A DNA stretch of 64,000 nucleotides from CAKZNE01 sp002695025. Its GTDB lineage: Bacteria; Bacteroidota; Bacteroidia; Flavobacteriales; Schleiferiaceae. Shown here piece after piece: positions 34,215-43,155 of this stretch (the first letter of the stretch is position 1; the number at the start of each line of letters is the position of its first letter). The stretch lies in NCBI GenBank assembly GCA_913043285.1, contig CAJWML010000001.1, positions 372,001-436,000 of the forward strand, given 5' to 3'. Below the pieces are notes generated by a model. It saw only the letters and a program-made list of their open reading frames with translations, had not been told where the DNA came from and ran no database searches. The position numbers were made by a program, and so were the translations under genes.

Positions 34215-34867
34215 TGGTTTTCCGCTACCGTACCTTCCTGGCTGAGCTGTTGGGCACTTTCGCCCTGGTGTTTTTCGGAGCCGGGGCAGTGATGGTAAAC
34301 GAGCTTAGCGGAGGCGCGCTGGGCGTTGTTGGCATTGCCACCGTTTTCGGAGCCATTGTAGCGGCCGTTATATATGGGCTGGGAGAAATATCCGGGGCCC
34401 ATATCAACCCTTCGGTTACGCTGGCTTTTGCCCTAAGCGGAAGATTTAGCTGGCAAAAAGTTCCGGCTTACCTTATCGCTCAGTTTACCGGTGCAGCCCT
34501 CGCCAGTTTGACCCTGGTGATTTTACTGCCAGACACTTCCACTTTTGGGGAAACCCGGCCTGTAAACGGCCCAATTCCGGGCCTCATACTGGAAGCTATT
34601 TTCACCTTCTTCCTGATGCTGGTGATCATTTTTGTAAGCACAGGGTCCAAGGAAAAAGGGCTTATGGCCGGGCTGGCCATTGGGCTGGTGGTTTTCCTGG
34701 AAGCCGCTATGGGCGGCCCTCTTACGGGGGCTTCTATGAATCCTGCCCGTTCTTTCGGACCCGACCTCATGATGGGTGATCTCTCGCATTTCTATATTTA
34801 CCTGACCGGCCCTACCCTGGGTGCGGCCCTCGCTATACTCACCTGGAAAATCCTTAAAAATACATGA
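34214..34867 (+). CDS. Aquaporin/aquaglyceroporin (AqpS-like, arsenite channel)
   Basis: 217 aa from the ATG at 34214 that overlaps the arsI stop. Six membrane helices with the two half-helix motifs: HINPSVTLA (NPS at residue 65, instead of NPA) and SMNPARSFGPD. A variant first NPA is seen in several glycerol/metalloid-permeable channels. Lying between arsI and arsC in a tight operon, it most likely lets As(OH)3 flow out after ArsC reduces arsenate, the role shown for AqpS in Sinorhizobium, and replaces the missing ArsB/Acr3 pump. Transport specificity is inferred from context. Confidence 0.85.
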   Translation: MVFRYRTFLAELLGTFALVFFGAGAVMVNELSGGALGVVGIATVFGAIVAAVIYGLGEISGAHINPSVTLAFALSGRFSWQKVPAYLIAQFTGAALASLTLVILLPDTSTFGETRPVNGPIPGLILEAIFTFFLMLVIIFVSTGSKEKGLMAGLAIGLVVFLEAAMGGPLTGASMNPARSFGPDLMMGDLSHFYIYLTGPTLGAALAILTWKILKNT

Positions 34868-35277
34868 AAAATATACTGGTTCTCTGCACCGGCAACTCTT
34901 GCCGCAGTCAAATGATGCATGGCTACCTCCAAAAACTGGCAGGTAAAAAAGCCCGTGTTTACAGTGCCGGAATTGAAACACACGGGGTAAACTCCAACGC
35001 TATTGCGGTAATGAAAGAAGATGATGTGGACATCAGCCAACACACCTCCAACCATATTGATGAATACCGCGATGTGGATTTTGACCTTGTGATAACGGTA
35101 TGCGACCATGCCCGTGAAAACTGCCCCTGGTTTCCTTCTGATGCCCAGCGATTTCATCACAGCTTTGAAGACCCTGCCTCATTTAAGGGTAAGCCAGAAG
35201 AGGTGATGGCTAAATTCCGGGAAGTACGGGACACTATCCGCAACTATTCCGCTCACTTCGTGAACAAGTATCTATAA
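34864..35277 (+). CDS. arsC: Arsenate reductase, low-molecular-weight phosphatase type
   Basis: 137 aa. The P-loop is CTGNSCRS (C8, C13, R14) and the redox pair C80/C87 lies in VCDHARENCPW, giving the three-cysteine cascade of thioredoxin-coupled ArsC (S. aureus C10/C82/C89). HSFEDPA supplies the general-acid Asp. It reduces arsenate to arsenite in the cytosol. The start overlaps the aquaporin stop by 4 bp (ATGA), so translation is coupled. It is the last clear ars gene; an antiporter gene follows after 65 bp. Confidence 0.94.
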   Translation: MKNILVLCTGNSCRSQMMHGYLQKLAGKKARVYSAGIETHGVNSNAIAVMKEDDVDISQHTSNHIDEYRDVDFDLVITVCDHARENCPWFPSDAQRFHHSFEDPASFKGKPEEVMAKFREVRDTIRNYSAHFVNKYL

Positions 35278-35342
35278 GCTCATAGTTATGTAGGCTATTC
35301 TTTGGCAACTATGCCTTATCTTTTGCCGTGAAATAGAACTGT

Positions 35343-37199
35343 ATGATCGAATTAGCCAGTATTCTTGTACTAAGCGTATTAGCTCAGTGGTTGGCGTGGA
35401 AAATAAAGATCCCGGCCATCCTACCCCTTATCATTATCGGCTTGGCCGTAGGCCCGCTTTCCACCTATTTTACACCTTATGGTGATAAATTACTGGACGG
35501 TGATAACATTTTTTCCGGTGACTTCCTGTTCTCCTTTGTCTCCATATCGGTAGGTGTCATACTCTTTGAAGGAGGCTTAACGCTTAAACTATCTGAAATA
35601 CGGTACCGCGTAGGAACCGTTCGTAATCTCCTGATCTTCGGCCCCATAATAACTCTGGTAGGTGGAGGGCTGGCGGCCCATTACCTCCTGGACCTCAACT
35701 ACCGCCTCGCCTTTCTTTTCGGAGCACTGATCATTGTTTCCGGCCCTACCGTGGTTATGCCTATCCTACGTAACGTTCGCCCCAACGAGCGGGTGAATAC
35801 GGTATTGAAATGGGAAGGTATACTCATTGACCCTCTGGGTGCTCTGATTGCGGTATTGGTATATGAATTCATCCAATCGGGAGGCGGACACGGACAGGAG
35901 TTTACCCTGGACATCCTGAAAGAATTCTTCCTCACCGTAGCATCCGGTGTTTTTGTTGGGGCGGTGGCAGCTTTCTTTTTACGCTATGTGTTACAGAAAA
36001 ACCGCGTACCCGAATTTCTCCGCAACGTTTTCACCTTAGGCCTGGTGATCTTCGCATTCACCTTTTCAGAGCTTATTCAACCCGAAGCAGGCTTGATGGC
36101 CGCCACCTTTATGGGGATTATCCTGGCCAATATCAAGGTCAACGACTTCAAGAAGATCCTTTCTTTTAAGGAAGATATTTCACTGATCCTTATCTCAGTA
36201 CTTTTTATCCTGCTTTCCAGCCGTATTGATGTGGAGCACATACAAAAACTCGGCTGGGAGAGTATCTCCCTGTTCCTGATCGTTATCCTGGTGATACGTC
36301 CATTGGGTGTTTTCATCAGCACCATCAACAAAAAATTCAACTGGCGCGAGAAGGTTTTCATGTCGTGGGTGGGCCCCAAGGGGATTGTGGCCGCTGCGGT
36401 GGCCTCACTATTCTCGCTACAGCTGATGAACGAGTCCGAGGGTAGCATGTCTGAGCAGGCGGAACTGATATTGCCCCTTACCTTCCTCGTGATTGTAGGA
36501 ACCGTGGTACTGCAGGGAGCTACCGCCAAACCCCTGGCCAAGGCGCTTAAGGTGGAACGTGAAGAACCCAAGGGGTTCCTGATAGCCGGGGCCAATGAGG
36601 TGGCTCGTTTTATTGGCGACATTATCCGCGAATGCAACATACCCGTGGTGATGGTGGATATATCTGCCGTGAACATCAAGGAAGCACGCAGGCAGGGCTT
36701 TGAGGTTTTTGAAGGCAATATTGTGGGCGACCGCATTTTTGACGAACTGGATCTCACCACTATTGGCAAGCTAATGGCGCTCACCCCTAATACGGAAATC
36801 AACACCCTTGCTTGTAAGTGGTTCGAAGGCGAATTCGGTGAAGACAATGTATACCGCTTGGCCAGTAAGAACGAACTCGAATTAAAAGACCTGAAACTGG
36901 GTAAATATATTCTCTTTGAAGGCAAGGTAGATTACCTCACCATAGCCCAGTATATCCGTCAGCAGAGCAAACCCACTATTGATGATTGTTCCGGGGAGGA
37001 GGATTACGAGAATATTATCAAGAAACACAAGGGACGGGTAGTACCGCTTTTCCGGCTGGATGATGATGAAGATCCCTTTACCATCCTGCGCGAGCCCCCA
37101 TCTTTCCAGAAAGGCGATAAGCTGGTGTTCCTGCCGTACAATGATCCGCAGCACTCCAACCGCTACGTGGGTGAAGACGATAACTTTTCACAGTCCTGA
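35343..37199 (+). CDS. CPA-family cation:proton antiporter with C-terminal RCK domain
   Basis: 618 aa. Residues 1-395 form about 12-13 membrane helices (IKIPAILPLIIIGLAVGPLS, GVILFEGGLTLKLSEI, SGPTVVMPILRNVRPNERV). The paired helices with EGILIDPLGALIAVLVYE carry the Asp expected in the ion site. From about 412 a TrkA_N/RCK-like domain follows (KGFLIAGANEVARFIGDIIR), then a TrkA_C-like end. It exchanges Na+ or K+ for H+ across the inner membrane, with nucleotide control by the RCK part. It converges with the exonuclease gene, whose stop is adjacent. Confidence 0.88.
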   Translation: MIELASILVLSVLAQWLAWKIKIPAILPLIIIGLAVGPLSTYFTPYGDKLLDGDNIFSGDFLFSFVSISVGVILFEGGLTLKLSEIRYRVGTVRNLLIFGPIITLVGGGLAAHYLLDLNYRLAFLFGALIIVSGPTVVMPILRNVRPNERVNTVLKWEGILIDPLGALIAVLVYEFIQSGGGHGQEFTLDILKEFFLTVASGVFVGAVAAFFLRYVLQKNRVPEFLRNVFTLGLVIFAFTFSELIQPEAGLMAATFMGIILANIKVNDFKKILSFKEDISLILISVLFILLSSRIDVEHIQKLGWESISLFLIVILVIRPLGVFISTINKKFNWREKVFMSWVGPKGIVAAAVASLFSLQLMNESEGSMSEQAELILPLTFLVIVGTVVLQGATAKPLAKALKVEREEPKGFLIAGANEVARFIGDIIRECNIPVVMVDISAVNIKEARRQGFEVFEGNIVGDRIFDELDLTTIGKLMALTPNTEINTLACKWFEGEFGEDNVYRLASKNELELKDLKLGKYILFEGKVDYLTIAQYIRQQSKPTIDDCSGEEDYENIIKKHKGRVVPLFRLDDDEDPFTILREPPSFQKGDKLVFLPYNDPQHSNRYVGEDDNFSQS

Positions 37200-38207
37200 T
37201 CAGTCGCTGCTGTCAGACTCTCCCTGATCTTCGTAAAGCGTGTCAACCGGCTGTCCATTCAGCTTCATGGACTCACGTAACCATCTTGCGTAGATGTCTT
37301 TATATCCATGCGTGACGTAGATATTTTCAGCCCCGGTTTCCTTCACAGCTTGATTGAGACCGGGCCAGTCTGCATGATCCGATAATATAAAGCCCCGGTC
37401 CATAGCCCTGCGCCTGCGTGCTCCGCGTAAACGCATCCAGCCGGAGCAAAAACCGGTGCTAACAGTTCCGAATTTTCGCATCCAGGCTGTGCCAATGGCC
37501 GAAGGCGGACAGACTACCAGGGCCCCGGTAAAATCTCCTTTTTTATGCTCCGGTGTTACCAAAATTGTATCTGGCAATGAAATACCCTGTTTCCGTAAAA
37601 CCTCATTGGTGTTTTCCACTGCACCATGCGTAAATATTTTTCCGGTTGATGGATTCAGACCTTTAAGGATACGTTGCGCCTTCCCCAATGAATAGCCGGC
37701 CAGTATACTAACCCGACCTTCATTCTGGTTTTGCCGCCACCAGGCATTGATCTCTTCAAACACTTGCTGTTGATCATCCCAGGTATATACCGGTAATCCA
37801 AAAGTGGATTCTGTGATAAAATGATGACAACGTACCGGCTCAAAGGGAGCCGAAATACCATCCTCTCCCAGCTTGTAATCCCCGCTCACTACCCATATTT
37901 CGCCTTTATACTCTACCCGTATTTGCGCAGAGCCCGGTATATGCCCGGCCGGGTAGAAGGAAAAGATAACACCATTTTGTTTAATTCGCTCGCCATATTC
38001 TACCGTCTGCACACGTATATCATCACCCAGGCGGTAACGCATGACCGGGGCAGTATCTTTATGACAGAGGTAAGCGGCATGACCGGGCCGGGCATGATCG
38101 GCATGGGCATGGGTGATCAATGCTTTGTCCACCGGTTTCCACGGATCAATATAAACATCCGCCACCGGGCAATAAATACCCCGATCATTAAAAACAAGCA
38201 GGTTCAT
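37200..38207 (-). CDS. Ligase-associated DNA exonuclease, metallo-beta-lactamase/beta-CASP fold
   Basis: 335 aa. The metal site THAHADHARPG (H33, H35, D37, H38) is near the N-terminus; PAGHIPGSAQIRVE, VVSGDYKLG and, at the end, ILSDHADWPGLNQAV and YVTHGYKDIYARWL complete the beta-CASP layout. These proteins are usually encoded with an ATP-dependent DNA ligase as an end-processing pair for double-strand break repair. No ligase gene adjoins here: the upstream gene is a membrane protein, so the partner is likely elsewhere. Confidence 0.87.
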   Translation of the reverse strand: MNLLVFNDRGIYCPVADVYIDPWKPVDKALITHAHADHARPGHAAYLCHKDTAPVMRYRLGDDIRVQTVEYGERIKQNGVIFSFYPAGHIPGSAQIRVEYKGEIWVVSGDYKLGEDGISAPFEPVRCHHFITESTFGLPVYTWDDQQQVFEEINAWWRQNQNEGRVSILAGYSLGKAQRILKGLNPSTGKIFTHGAVENTNEVLRKQGISLPDTILVTPEHKKGDFTGALVVCPPSAIGTAWMRKFGTVSTGFCSGWMRLRGARRRRAMDRGFILSDHADWPGLNQAVKETGAENIYVTHGYKDIYARWLRESMKLNGQPVDTLYEDQGESDSSD

Positions 38208-38222
38208 GGCATTAAGAGCCGG

Positions 38223-38924
38223 TCATGCAGCGGAAGGTTCATGGGTTGCTCCACTTTCATCTTGCTGTAGCATTAAAGAGCGTGTTGCCCGGTAGAAGAA
38301 ATACGCACCCAGGGCCATAAAGATATGCGCCAGGTCGGCATGCGAAAACCAACGATGAATAGCCAACTTCCCTACAAATACTACGGAACATATAAAGATC
38401 ATTCCCACCGCCAGCATGGTGTAATATATGAAAGGCGTTTTTCGGCCCCGCAGGTAATTCATGACGGCCAGGCTGAAAACCACCACCAAAAAACCGTAGG
38501 TGGAGTGGATCTCTACATAGAGAAAGTTGAGGGTACCAAAGGAAAGAGCCGCAAAAGTGGCCAGCTCTATCCAATTCAGCACCGTAAGTACCCGTGTGGT
38601 ACGGGAGGAGAGCACATCCGAAGAATACCGGATCATAGCTCTTTCCACAAAATTCACTGCCAGCATGCTTATGAGCCAGCCCGGCAGCTTGGCGTAAAAT
38701 CCGAAAGCATAAAGAAAGCCGTGACCCAATACCCCTCCCAGGAAAGTAGCCGCTCCCATCAATATAAAGAAGAGGAGTAGCCTCCAATGCAAAGGACGGT
38801 CGGCCAAAGGTCTTAATCTGAAGAAAGCATACCAGCAAACCAGGGCCACCAATATATCCGTGACCATGGTAACGGGCTCATCTATACGCAGCCCAAAGGG
38901 GTAAATGGATGGTTGCGGATCCAT
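38223..38924 (-). CDS. Multi-pass membrane protein of unknown function
   Basis: 233 aa from the ATG at 38924 (MDPQPSIYPFGLRIDEP); a TTG 15 codons upstream is a less likely start. About seven membrane helices, for example MVTDILVALVCWYAFF, LLLFFILMGAATFLGGVLGH and YGFLVVVFSLAVMNYL. Histidines cluster at helix ends (VLGHGFLYAF; IHRWFSHADLAHIFMA). The seven-helix topology with His/Asp residues loosely recalls CREST-type membrane hydrolases, but this is speculative. Found immediately upstream of the exonuclease, with 15 bp between; the association may be only transcriptional. Confidence 0.6.
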   Translation of the reverse strand: MDPQPSIYPFGLRIDEPVTMVTDILVALVCWYAFFRLRPLADRPLHWRLLLFFILMGAATFLGGVLGHGFLYAFGFYAKLPGWLISMLAVNFVERAMIRYSSDVLSSRTTRVLTVLNWIELATFAALSFGTLNFLYVEIHSTYGFLVVVFSLAVMNYLRGRKTPFIYYTMLAVGMIFICSVVFVGKLAIHRWFSHADLAHIFMALGAYFFYRATRSLMLQQDESGATHEPSAA

Positions 38925-39009
38925 ACCTGAAAAAATGATTTCGGCCACGGATTGTTTAAGATAACGCAAAGCGGAATATTCGTACTTTCACTTTACCAAA
39001 CCTTTAATT

Positions 39010-40068
39010 TTGAGAATAAAACCCAATGCCTTCAACGGTTTTCTGATCGCTTGTTTTTCAGGTATCATTTATACTCTTCTTGTTTTCGCGAATTTTTACC
39101 AACCCCAGCCAAGAGAGTTTCATGAGCGTGAATTTTACTGGAGCAATACGGATACTACCTATACCTTCAAGATGATACCTCCGGCTACCCTGAAAGGTTG
39201 TTTTACCCATCCGGACTCTACCAATGCCCTTGCCACCACCATTGAGCTGAGCGAAAGTGAGGGGTGGTTCTTTTTGAACACCAGGCCCAACTTACTTACC
39301 TGGGTTTTACTCTTTACGTTATTCAATAGCTTTTGCTGCGGGGCCTTTTACTATTTAGTTGGGTTTATACGTGCAACCTATAAGTGGGAGGATTACCGTA
39401 AAAACGTGGTAGCTATCATTGGACTATCACTGGCATCAATTGTTATGGTGGTAGTGCTTTCAATGGGGATCATCCTTCCTGAGCGGAACCTGATCCCTCC
39501 TTTTAACCTTTGGCATTTCTTCCCGGAGGTTTTCCGTTCAGTAAGATTCCTGTTGCCACTCATTCAAGCCCCTGGTTATTTGTTGGGTCTTCTCTGTATT
39601 GTTACAATGATCCTTACCGGCAATACCCAAATTCAAAATTGGGGAAACTCTATTCAAAAGGTCAGGACAAGACTCACCAACATCAACCGGCTCTCGTATC
39701 ATTTATTGGTTATCCTGAGCCTGGTACTCGTCATTACGGTACTTACTTCTTTTTTCATGTACCAGGCCTCGCAGGAAAACCTCACCGGTCCTAAAGAACT
39801 ATTATTTCCGGACAGGGTGCTTATTTTATACGGAGCGATCTTTACCTTTTTCATACTTATGATTTACTTCCCTACCTATTTTAAGGTGAAGCAGCTTAAT
39901 GAGGATGCTTTGGAGTTTGCACGTCAAAAAAACTGGGAAGAAAAACCCTTGACCGACCTAAGTGATAACCTTCTCAAATTGAGCAACCCTAAGCTTTTAT
40001 TGACCATCGCCTCACCTGTCATAACCAGCCTCTTTCCGGTGTTGATAGAAGCTTTGAAAGGCATTTAG
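39010..40068 (+). CDS. Uncharacterised integral membrane protein
   Basis: 352 aa starting at TTG (MRIKPNAFNGFLIACFSG); no ATG exists in the first 50 codons. It has an N-terminal membrane helix, a short extracytoplasmic region (YWSNTDTTYTFKMIPPATL), then several helices (LTWVLLFTLFNSFCCGAFYY, IIGLSLASIVMVVVLSMGII, LLVILSLVLVITVLTSFFMY) and a soluble C-terminal helix pair. No motif is recognised. It stands between divergent and co-directional neighbours without obvious functional link; RidA follows after 35 bp. Confidence 0.6.
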   Translation: MRIKPNAFNGFLIACFSGIIYTLLVFANFYQPQPREFHEREFYWSNTDTTYTFKMIPPATLKGCFTHPDSTNALATTIELSESEGWFFLNTRPNLLTWVLLFTLFNSFCCGAFYYLVGFIRATYKWEDYRKNVVAIIGLSLASIVMVVVLSMGIILPERNLIPPFNLWHFFPEVFRSVRFLLPLIQAPGYLLGLLCIVTMILTGNTQIQNWGNSIQKVRTRLTNINRLSYHLLVILSLVLVITVLTSFFMYQASQENLTGPKELLFPDRVLILYGAIFTFFILMIYFPTYFKVKQLNEDALEFARQKNWEEKPLTDLSDNLLKLSNPKLLLTIASPVITSLFPVLIEALKGI

Positions 40069-40103
40069 TCTTTAATTCTCATCTTTGCCAAAAACCTATT
40101 CGA

Positions 40104-40520
40104 ATGAGCAAAGCTCCCAAACCCGTTGGACTGTATCCTCTGGCCCGTAAAGTGGGCAATCTTCTCTTTTTAAGTGGGGTGGGACCGCGTATTGCCGGCA
40201 GCGATGCCCATGACTCCGGGGTTCCTGGACTGGAACTGGATCACAATGGCAATTTTAAGAGCTTTGACTTTGAAGCCCAGGTCCATTCCGTATTTGCCAA
40301 CGTAAAGGCCATACTGGAAGAAAACAGCAGCAGTTGGGATAAGCTGGTAGATATCCAGGTTTTTTTGGTGGATATGAAAAGGGATTTTCACACCTTCAAC
40401 CGTATTTACAAAGAGTATTTTGAACATATAGACCCCAAACCCTGCCGCACTACCATTGCTATAACGGCTTTACCCACACCTATAGCCATTGAACTGAAAT
40501 GTGTAGCAGAGCTTAGTTAG
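40104..40520 (+). CDS. RidA-family deaminase
   Basis: 138 aa. It is a chorismate-mutase-like trimer-forming fold with LFLSGVGPRIAGSDA near the start, QVHSVFANVKAILEENSSSW in the middle and CRTTIAITALPTPIAIELK at the end, containing the conserved Arg and Glu of the RidA active site. RidA hydrolyses reactive enamine/imine intermediates; the insertion and ending are close to the 2-aminomuconate deaminase subgroup, but no kynurenine-pathway genes are nearby. Cytosolic. Confidence 0.85.
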   Translation: MSKAPKPVGLYPLARKVGNLLFLSGVGPRIAGSDAHDSGVPGLELDHNGNFKSFDFEAQVHSVFANVKAILEENSSSWDKLVDIQVFLVDMKRDFHTFNRIYKEYFEHIDPKPCRTTIAITALPTPIAIELKCVAELS

Positions 40521-40588
40521 CTTTTAGGAGGTAGGATTGATTACCGATCTGTTGCTCCATAAGATTTCAGGTAAAAGCAGTTGTCCGG

Positions 40589-41143
40589 TTAAGCCTGGAT
40601 GAATTCACGCAATTCATCACTTACCACGCAATCCATCACCAGGTGTATACGGTCTCCGGGACCAGGATTGTACAAACGATGCCTGAGGTTGAAGTTAAGA
40701 TACCAGCATTCCCCCTCCATCATAGGCACGCGTTCACCATCCAACCAGAACTCTGCCTCCTCATGGGTAAACACCGGAACGTGTATCCTCAGGTCTTCAT
40801 CCTCCAGTGAGAGATTATAATCTTCGTGTTCCCGGATGGAGCTCTCTGCTCCCAGTTTCATAAAGCGAACCGAGGTTTTCTCGCCCGGTATGCTGTTAAT
40901 CACCTGCTGAGTAACGGGTAGCACTTTTAGATGACGGGTATCCTCAAAAGGTTTGTCAGAGGCCGGGTTTGGATAAATATGCTCACTTTGGCCTCCTACA
41001 GACCTTAAAGGCACCACACTCCAATGACCTGTATAATACTGAGTATTGAAATGGGGTATCCACGCTTGCTGCGGCAAAGACTGGACTTCTCCTTTGAGTT
41101 GATCTAAATCAAAGGCAGAAACTACGAGTTTTTTAATTTTCAT
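40589..41143 (-). CDS. Aspartyl/asparaginyl beta-hydroxylase-like dioxygenase
   Basis: 184 aa. The double-stranded beta-helix 2-oxoglutarate/Fe(II) dioxygenase core is seen in SVRFMKLGAESSIREHEDYN, then LRIHVPVFTHEEAEFWLDGE and WYLNFNLRHRLYNPG followed by RIHLVMDC. The conserved histidines (HED, RIHVP, RHRLYN) match AspH-type hydroxylases, which hydroxylate Asp/Asn side chains of proteins or peptides. It is divergent from a formyltransferase/tail-collar pair across a 174-bp region holding repeats at 41165-41238. A substrate is not known; the tail-collar protein next door is a candidate. Confidence 0.82.
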   Translation of the reverse strand: MKIKKLVVSAFDLDQLKGEVQSLPQQAWIPHFNTQYYTGHWSVVPLRSVGGQSEHIYPNPASDKPFEDTRHLKVLPVTQQVINSIPGEKTSVRFMKLGAESSIREHEDYNLSLEDEDLRIHVPVFTHEEAEFWLDGERVPMMEGECWYLNFNLRHRLYNPGPGDRIHLVMDCVVSDELREFIQA

Positions 41144-41164
41144 ACGCTTGGCTGAAAAGCTAAA

Positions 41165-41238
41165 ATCCTATTTTTAGGATGACCCCACAACACACCTTGA
41201 CCACTTTCACTAAAAAATAGTGTCTATTCACTAAAAAA
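41165..41238. promoter_or_regulatory. Divergent intergenic region with inverted and direct repeats
   Basis: A palindrome ATCCTATTTTTAGGAT lies at 41165-41180, and a 12-bp direct repeat TTCACTAAAAAA occurs at 41206-41217 and 41227-41238, spaced 21 bp (two helical turns). Two TTCACTA copies around TAGTG also make short inverted repeats. This is typical of operator DNA between divergent genes; the cognate regulator is unknown. Confidence 0.4.
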
Positions 41239-41317
41239 AACATACGCTTAACCTTGTACTCTTAATTAAATATTTAATTTACTTCCACCAAACCATTAAA
41301 TCATCCTCCCTGGACCT

Positions 41318-42253
41318 ATGAAAATTGGCGTATTTGGCAATTCCCGCCTGGGGCTTCCTTCCCTGCAAATGCTTTTGCAAAATGGTCTCCAGTTGTGTCT
41401 CGTTCTGCCGGATCGCCCTTCGGACGAAACCGATCACCTGGAGCATCTTGCTCATGCATTTGGTGTTACCCCCACTCGTATTTCGCCCCACAATTCAGGA
41501 CAAGAAATTAAAGAATGGTTTGAACGTGAAAAGCCAGATCTGGTGGTGGTTTTAACCTTCCCGTACTTTATTCCCGGAGAGCTTCTCAGTCAAGAAACGC
41601 CCTGGTTCAACTTCCACTATGCACCCTTACCCCAGTATCGTGGTGCAGAACCTAATTTCTGGCAATTGAAGAACCGTGAAACTTCCGGGGCAGTAACGGT
41701 GCACCTTATTTCGGAAAAACCTGATGCCGGCCCCATAGTTTTTGTCGATCCTGTTCCGATAGACCCAGACGACACTCATGGCATGCACGTCTCCAAACTG
41801 GCGATAGCCGGAATTTCTTCCCTGGTAAAACTTATCCAGATGTGGCAACGAAATGAGGGGAAGATAGAAACAACTTCACAAGATGAAGATGGCGCCCAAA
41901 CCTACCCGCGGGTAAGTTTGGAGCACCTGCTGATCCGCTGGGAAGAAATGAGCGCACTAGAGATCAAGGCCCTGGTTCAGGCCTGCAACCCCTGGAATAA
42001 GGGTGCGGTTGCCTTTTTGGAAGGCAAGCCACTTCGGATCAGCTCTGTACGCATCCAAAAAAGTGAAACCAAAAATGAACGGATACCAGGCAGGCTGGTA
42101 GTGGATGAAAACGGGAACCTAAAAGCCGAAACCCGTGAAGAAATGGATCTCCTGCTGGAGGTAGTATGCCTGGAAGAAGGGATTTATACCGGCCGGCAAT
42201 TAGCCGTGATCTATGACTTAAACCAAAAAATACTGACTGCTAATCATACATAA
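41318..42253 (+). CDS. Formyltransferase-family protein (Fmt-like)
   Basis: 311 aa. The Rossmann-like start MKIGVFGNSRLGLPSLQML leads to the formyltransferase catalytic block FNFHYAPLPQYRGAEPNFW, containing the conserved N-x-H (NFH) and the LP-x-YRG loop, then VTVHLISEKPDAGPIV with the essential Asp. A C-terminal domain like that of methionyl-tRNA formyltransferase follows (VQACNPWNKGAVAFLEGK). It transfers a formyl group from a folate carrier to an amine. Paired with a tail-collar gene 61 bp downstream, it is probably not the housekeeping Fmt, which is usually with def. The acceptor is unknown. Confidence 0.78.
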   Translation: MKIGVFGNSRLGLPSLQMLLQNGLQLCLVLPDRPSDETDHLEHLAHAFGVTPTRISPHNSGQEIKEWFEREKPDLVVVLTFPYFIPGELLSQETPWFNFHYAPLPQYRGAEPNFWQLKNRETSGAVTVHLISEKPDAGPIVFVDPVPIDPDDTHGMHVSKLAIAGISSLVKLIQMWQRNEGKIETTSQDEDGAQTYPRVSLEHLLIRWEEMSALEIKALVQACNPWNKGAVAFLEGKPLRISSVRIQKSETKNERIPGRLVVDENGNLKAETREEMDLLLEVVCLEEGIYTGRQLAVIYDLNQKILTANHT

Positions 42254-42314
42254 ATCAAGTGAAAAACTCTACTTTACAAATGCCAATTAATTTTAACAAC
42301 TAAATTTTATTATT

Positions 42315-42950
42315 ATGGATCAAATGTTAGGAGAAGTACGCATTTTTGCGGGGAACTTCGCTCCACGTGGCTGGGCTTTTTGTGCCGGCCAGCTTTTAGC
42401 TATTTCACAGAACAGTGCGCTTTTCTCATTGCTGGGCACCACCTATGGCGGTGACGGACGCACCACTTTCGCCTTACCTGACCTGCGTGGACGTGCACCC
42501 ATTGGTGTAGGCCAGGGGCCGGGCCTGACCAACCGCCTTTGGGGTCAACGCTCCGGTTCAGAAACGCATACTATGAACATTACAGAACTTCCTACACATA
42601 GCCACGCAGCGGTTTTCCAATCCACCGGCACCACTCATGGTACAGCCATTGGAACAACTACCGTTACGCCTATCGGTGTAAATGATGCGGGTAATACGGA
42701 TGAACCCCTCAATGCGTATCCCGCCTTGCACACTCCGCAAGAGGATCAACCCTTTTCTACCAGCACAGATGATCATGTTAATATGGCACCTATAAGCGGT
42801 GTTTTCAATGCTACCGTTGCCATTGACGAAATTACAGGAAGTGTTACGGTAGGAAACACCGGGGGTAATTATCCCTTTAATATTATGCAACCGTGGCTAG
42901 CCATGTATTACATTATTGCGATACAGGGAATTTACCCTTCACGTAACTGA
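42315..42950 (+). CDS. Phage tail collar domain protein (Mdp/microcystin-dependent-protein type)
   Basis: 211 aa. It starts MDQMLGEVRIFAGNFAPRGW and continues AFCAGQLLAISQNSALFSLL, TTYGGDGRTTFALPDLRGR and ETHTMNITELPTHSHA, the full collar-domain signature of phage T4 gp12-like and Mdp proteins. The rest is Thr/Gly-rich and ends NIMQPWLAMYYIIAIQGIYP, also typical. There is no signal peptide and no other phage gene around, so this is a chromosomally kept Mdp-type protein rather than part of a prophage. Its role is unknown in this phylum. A hairpin terminator follows at 42959. Confidence 0.88.
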   Translation: MDQMLGEVRIFAGNFAPRGWAFCAGQLLAISQNSALFSLLGTTYGGDGRTTFALPDLRGRAPIGVGQGPGLTNRLWGQRSGSETHTMNITELPTHSHAAVFQSTGTTHGTAIGTTTVTPIGVNDAGNTDEPLNAYPALHTPQEDQPFSTSTDDHVNMAPISGVFNATVAIDEITGSVTVGNTGGNYPFNIMQPWLAMYYIIAIQGIYPSRN

Positions 42951-42958
42951 TTTTCACA

Positions 42959-42985
42959 GCAGACTCCCCAGATAGGGGAGTTTGC
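42959..42985 (+). terminator. Probable Rho-independent terminator after the tail-collar gene
   Basis: GCAGACTCCCC pairs with GGGGAGTTTGC (one G-T pair) around an AGATA loop. The following T-tract is weak (TTTAT). Confidence 0.6.
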
Positions 42986-43155
42986 TTTATAAATATTAAA
43001 ATTCACGATAAAAAATCAGGTTTTCCAATATATAGTCCCTACATTGTCGTAAACAATTTATCATTTTAGTCCTTTAACATGGTAATAATAAAAGCGTTTT
43101 CTGAAGCCTTTTGTTTTAGTCGCTAATTCATTAAATAACTAACAAACTCTATTCT

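Noticed and set aside
42315..42950. Tail-collar gene as evidence for a prophage
   Set aside because: No integrase, capsid, terminase, baseplate or other tail gene lies around it, and composition matches the flanks. Mdp-type proteins exist outside phages.
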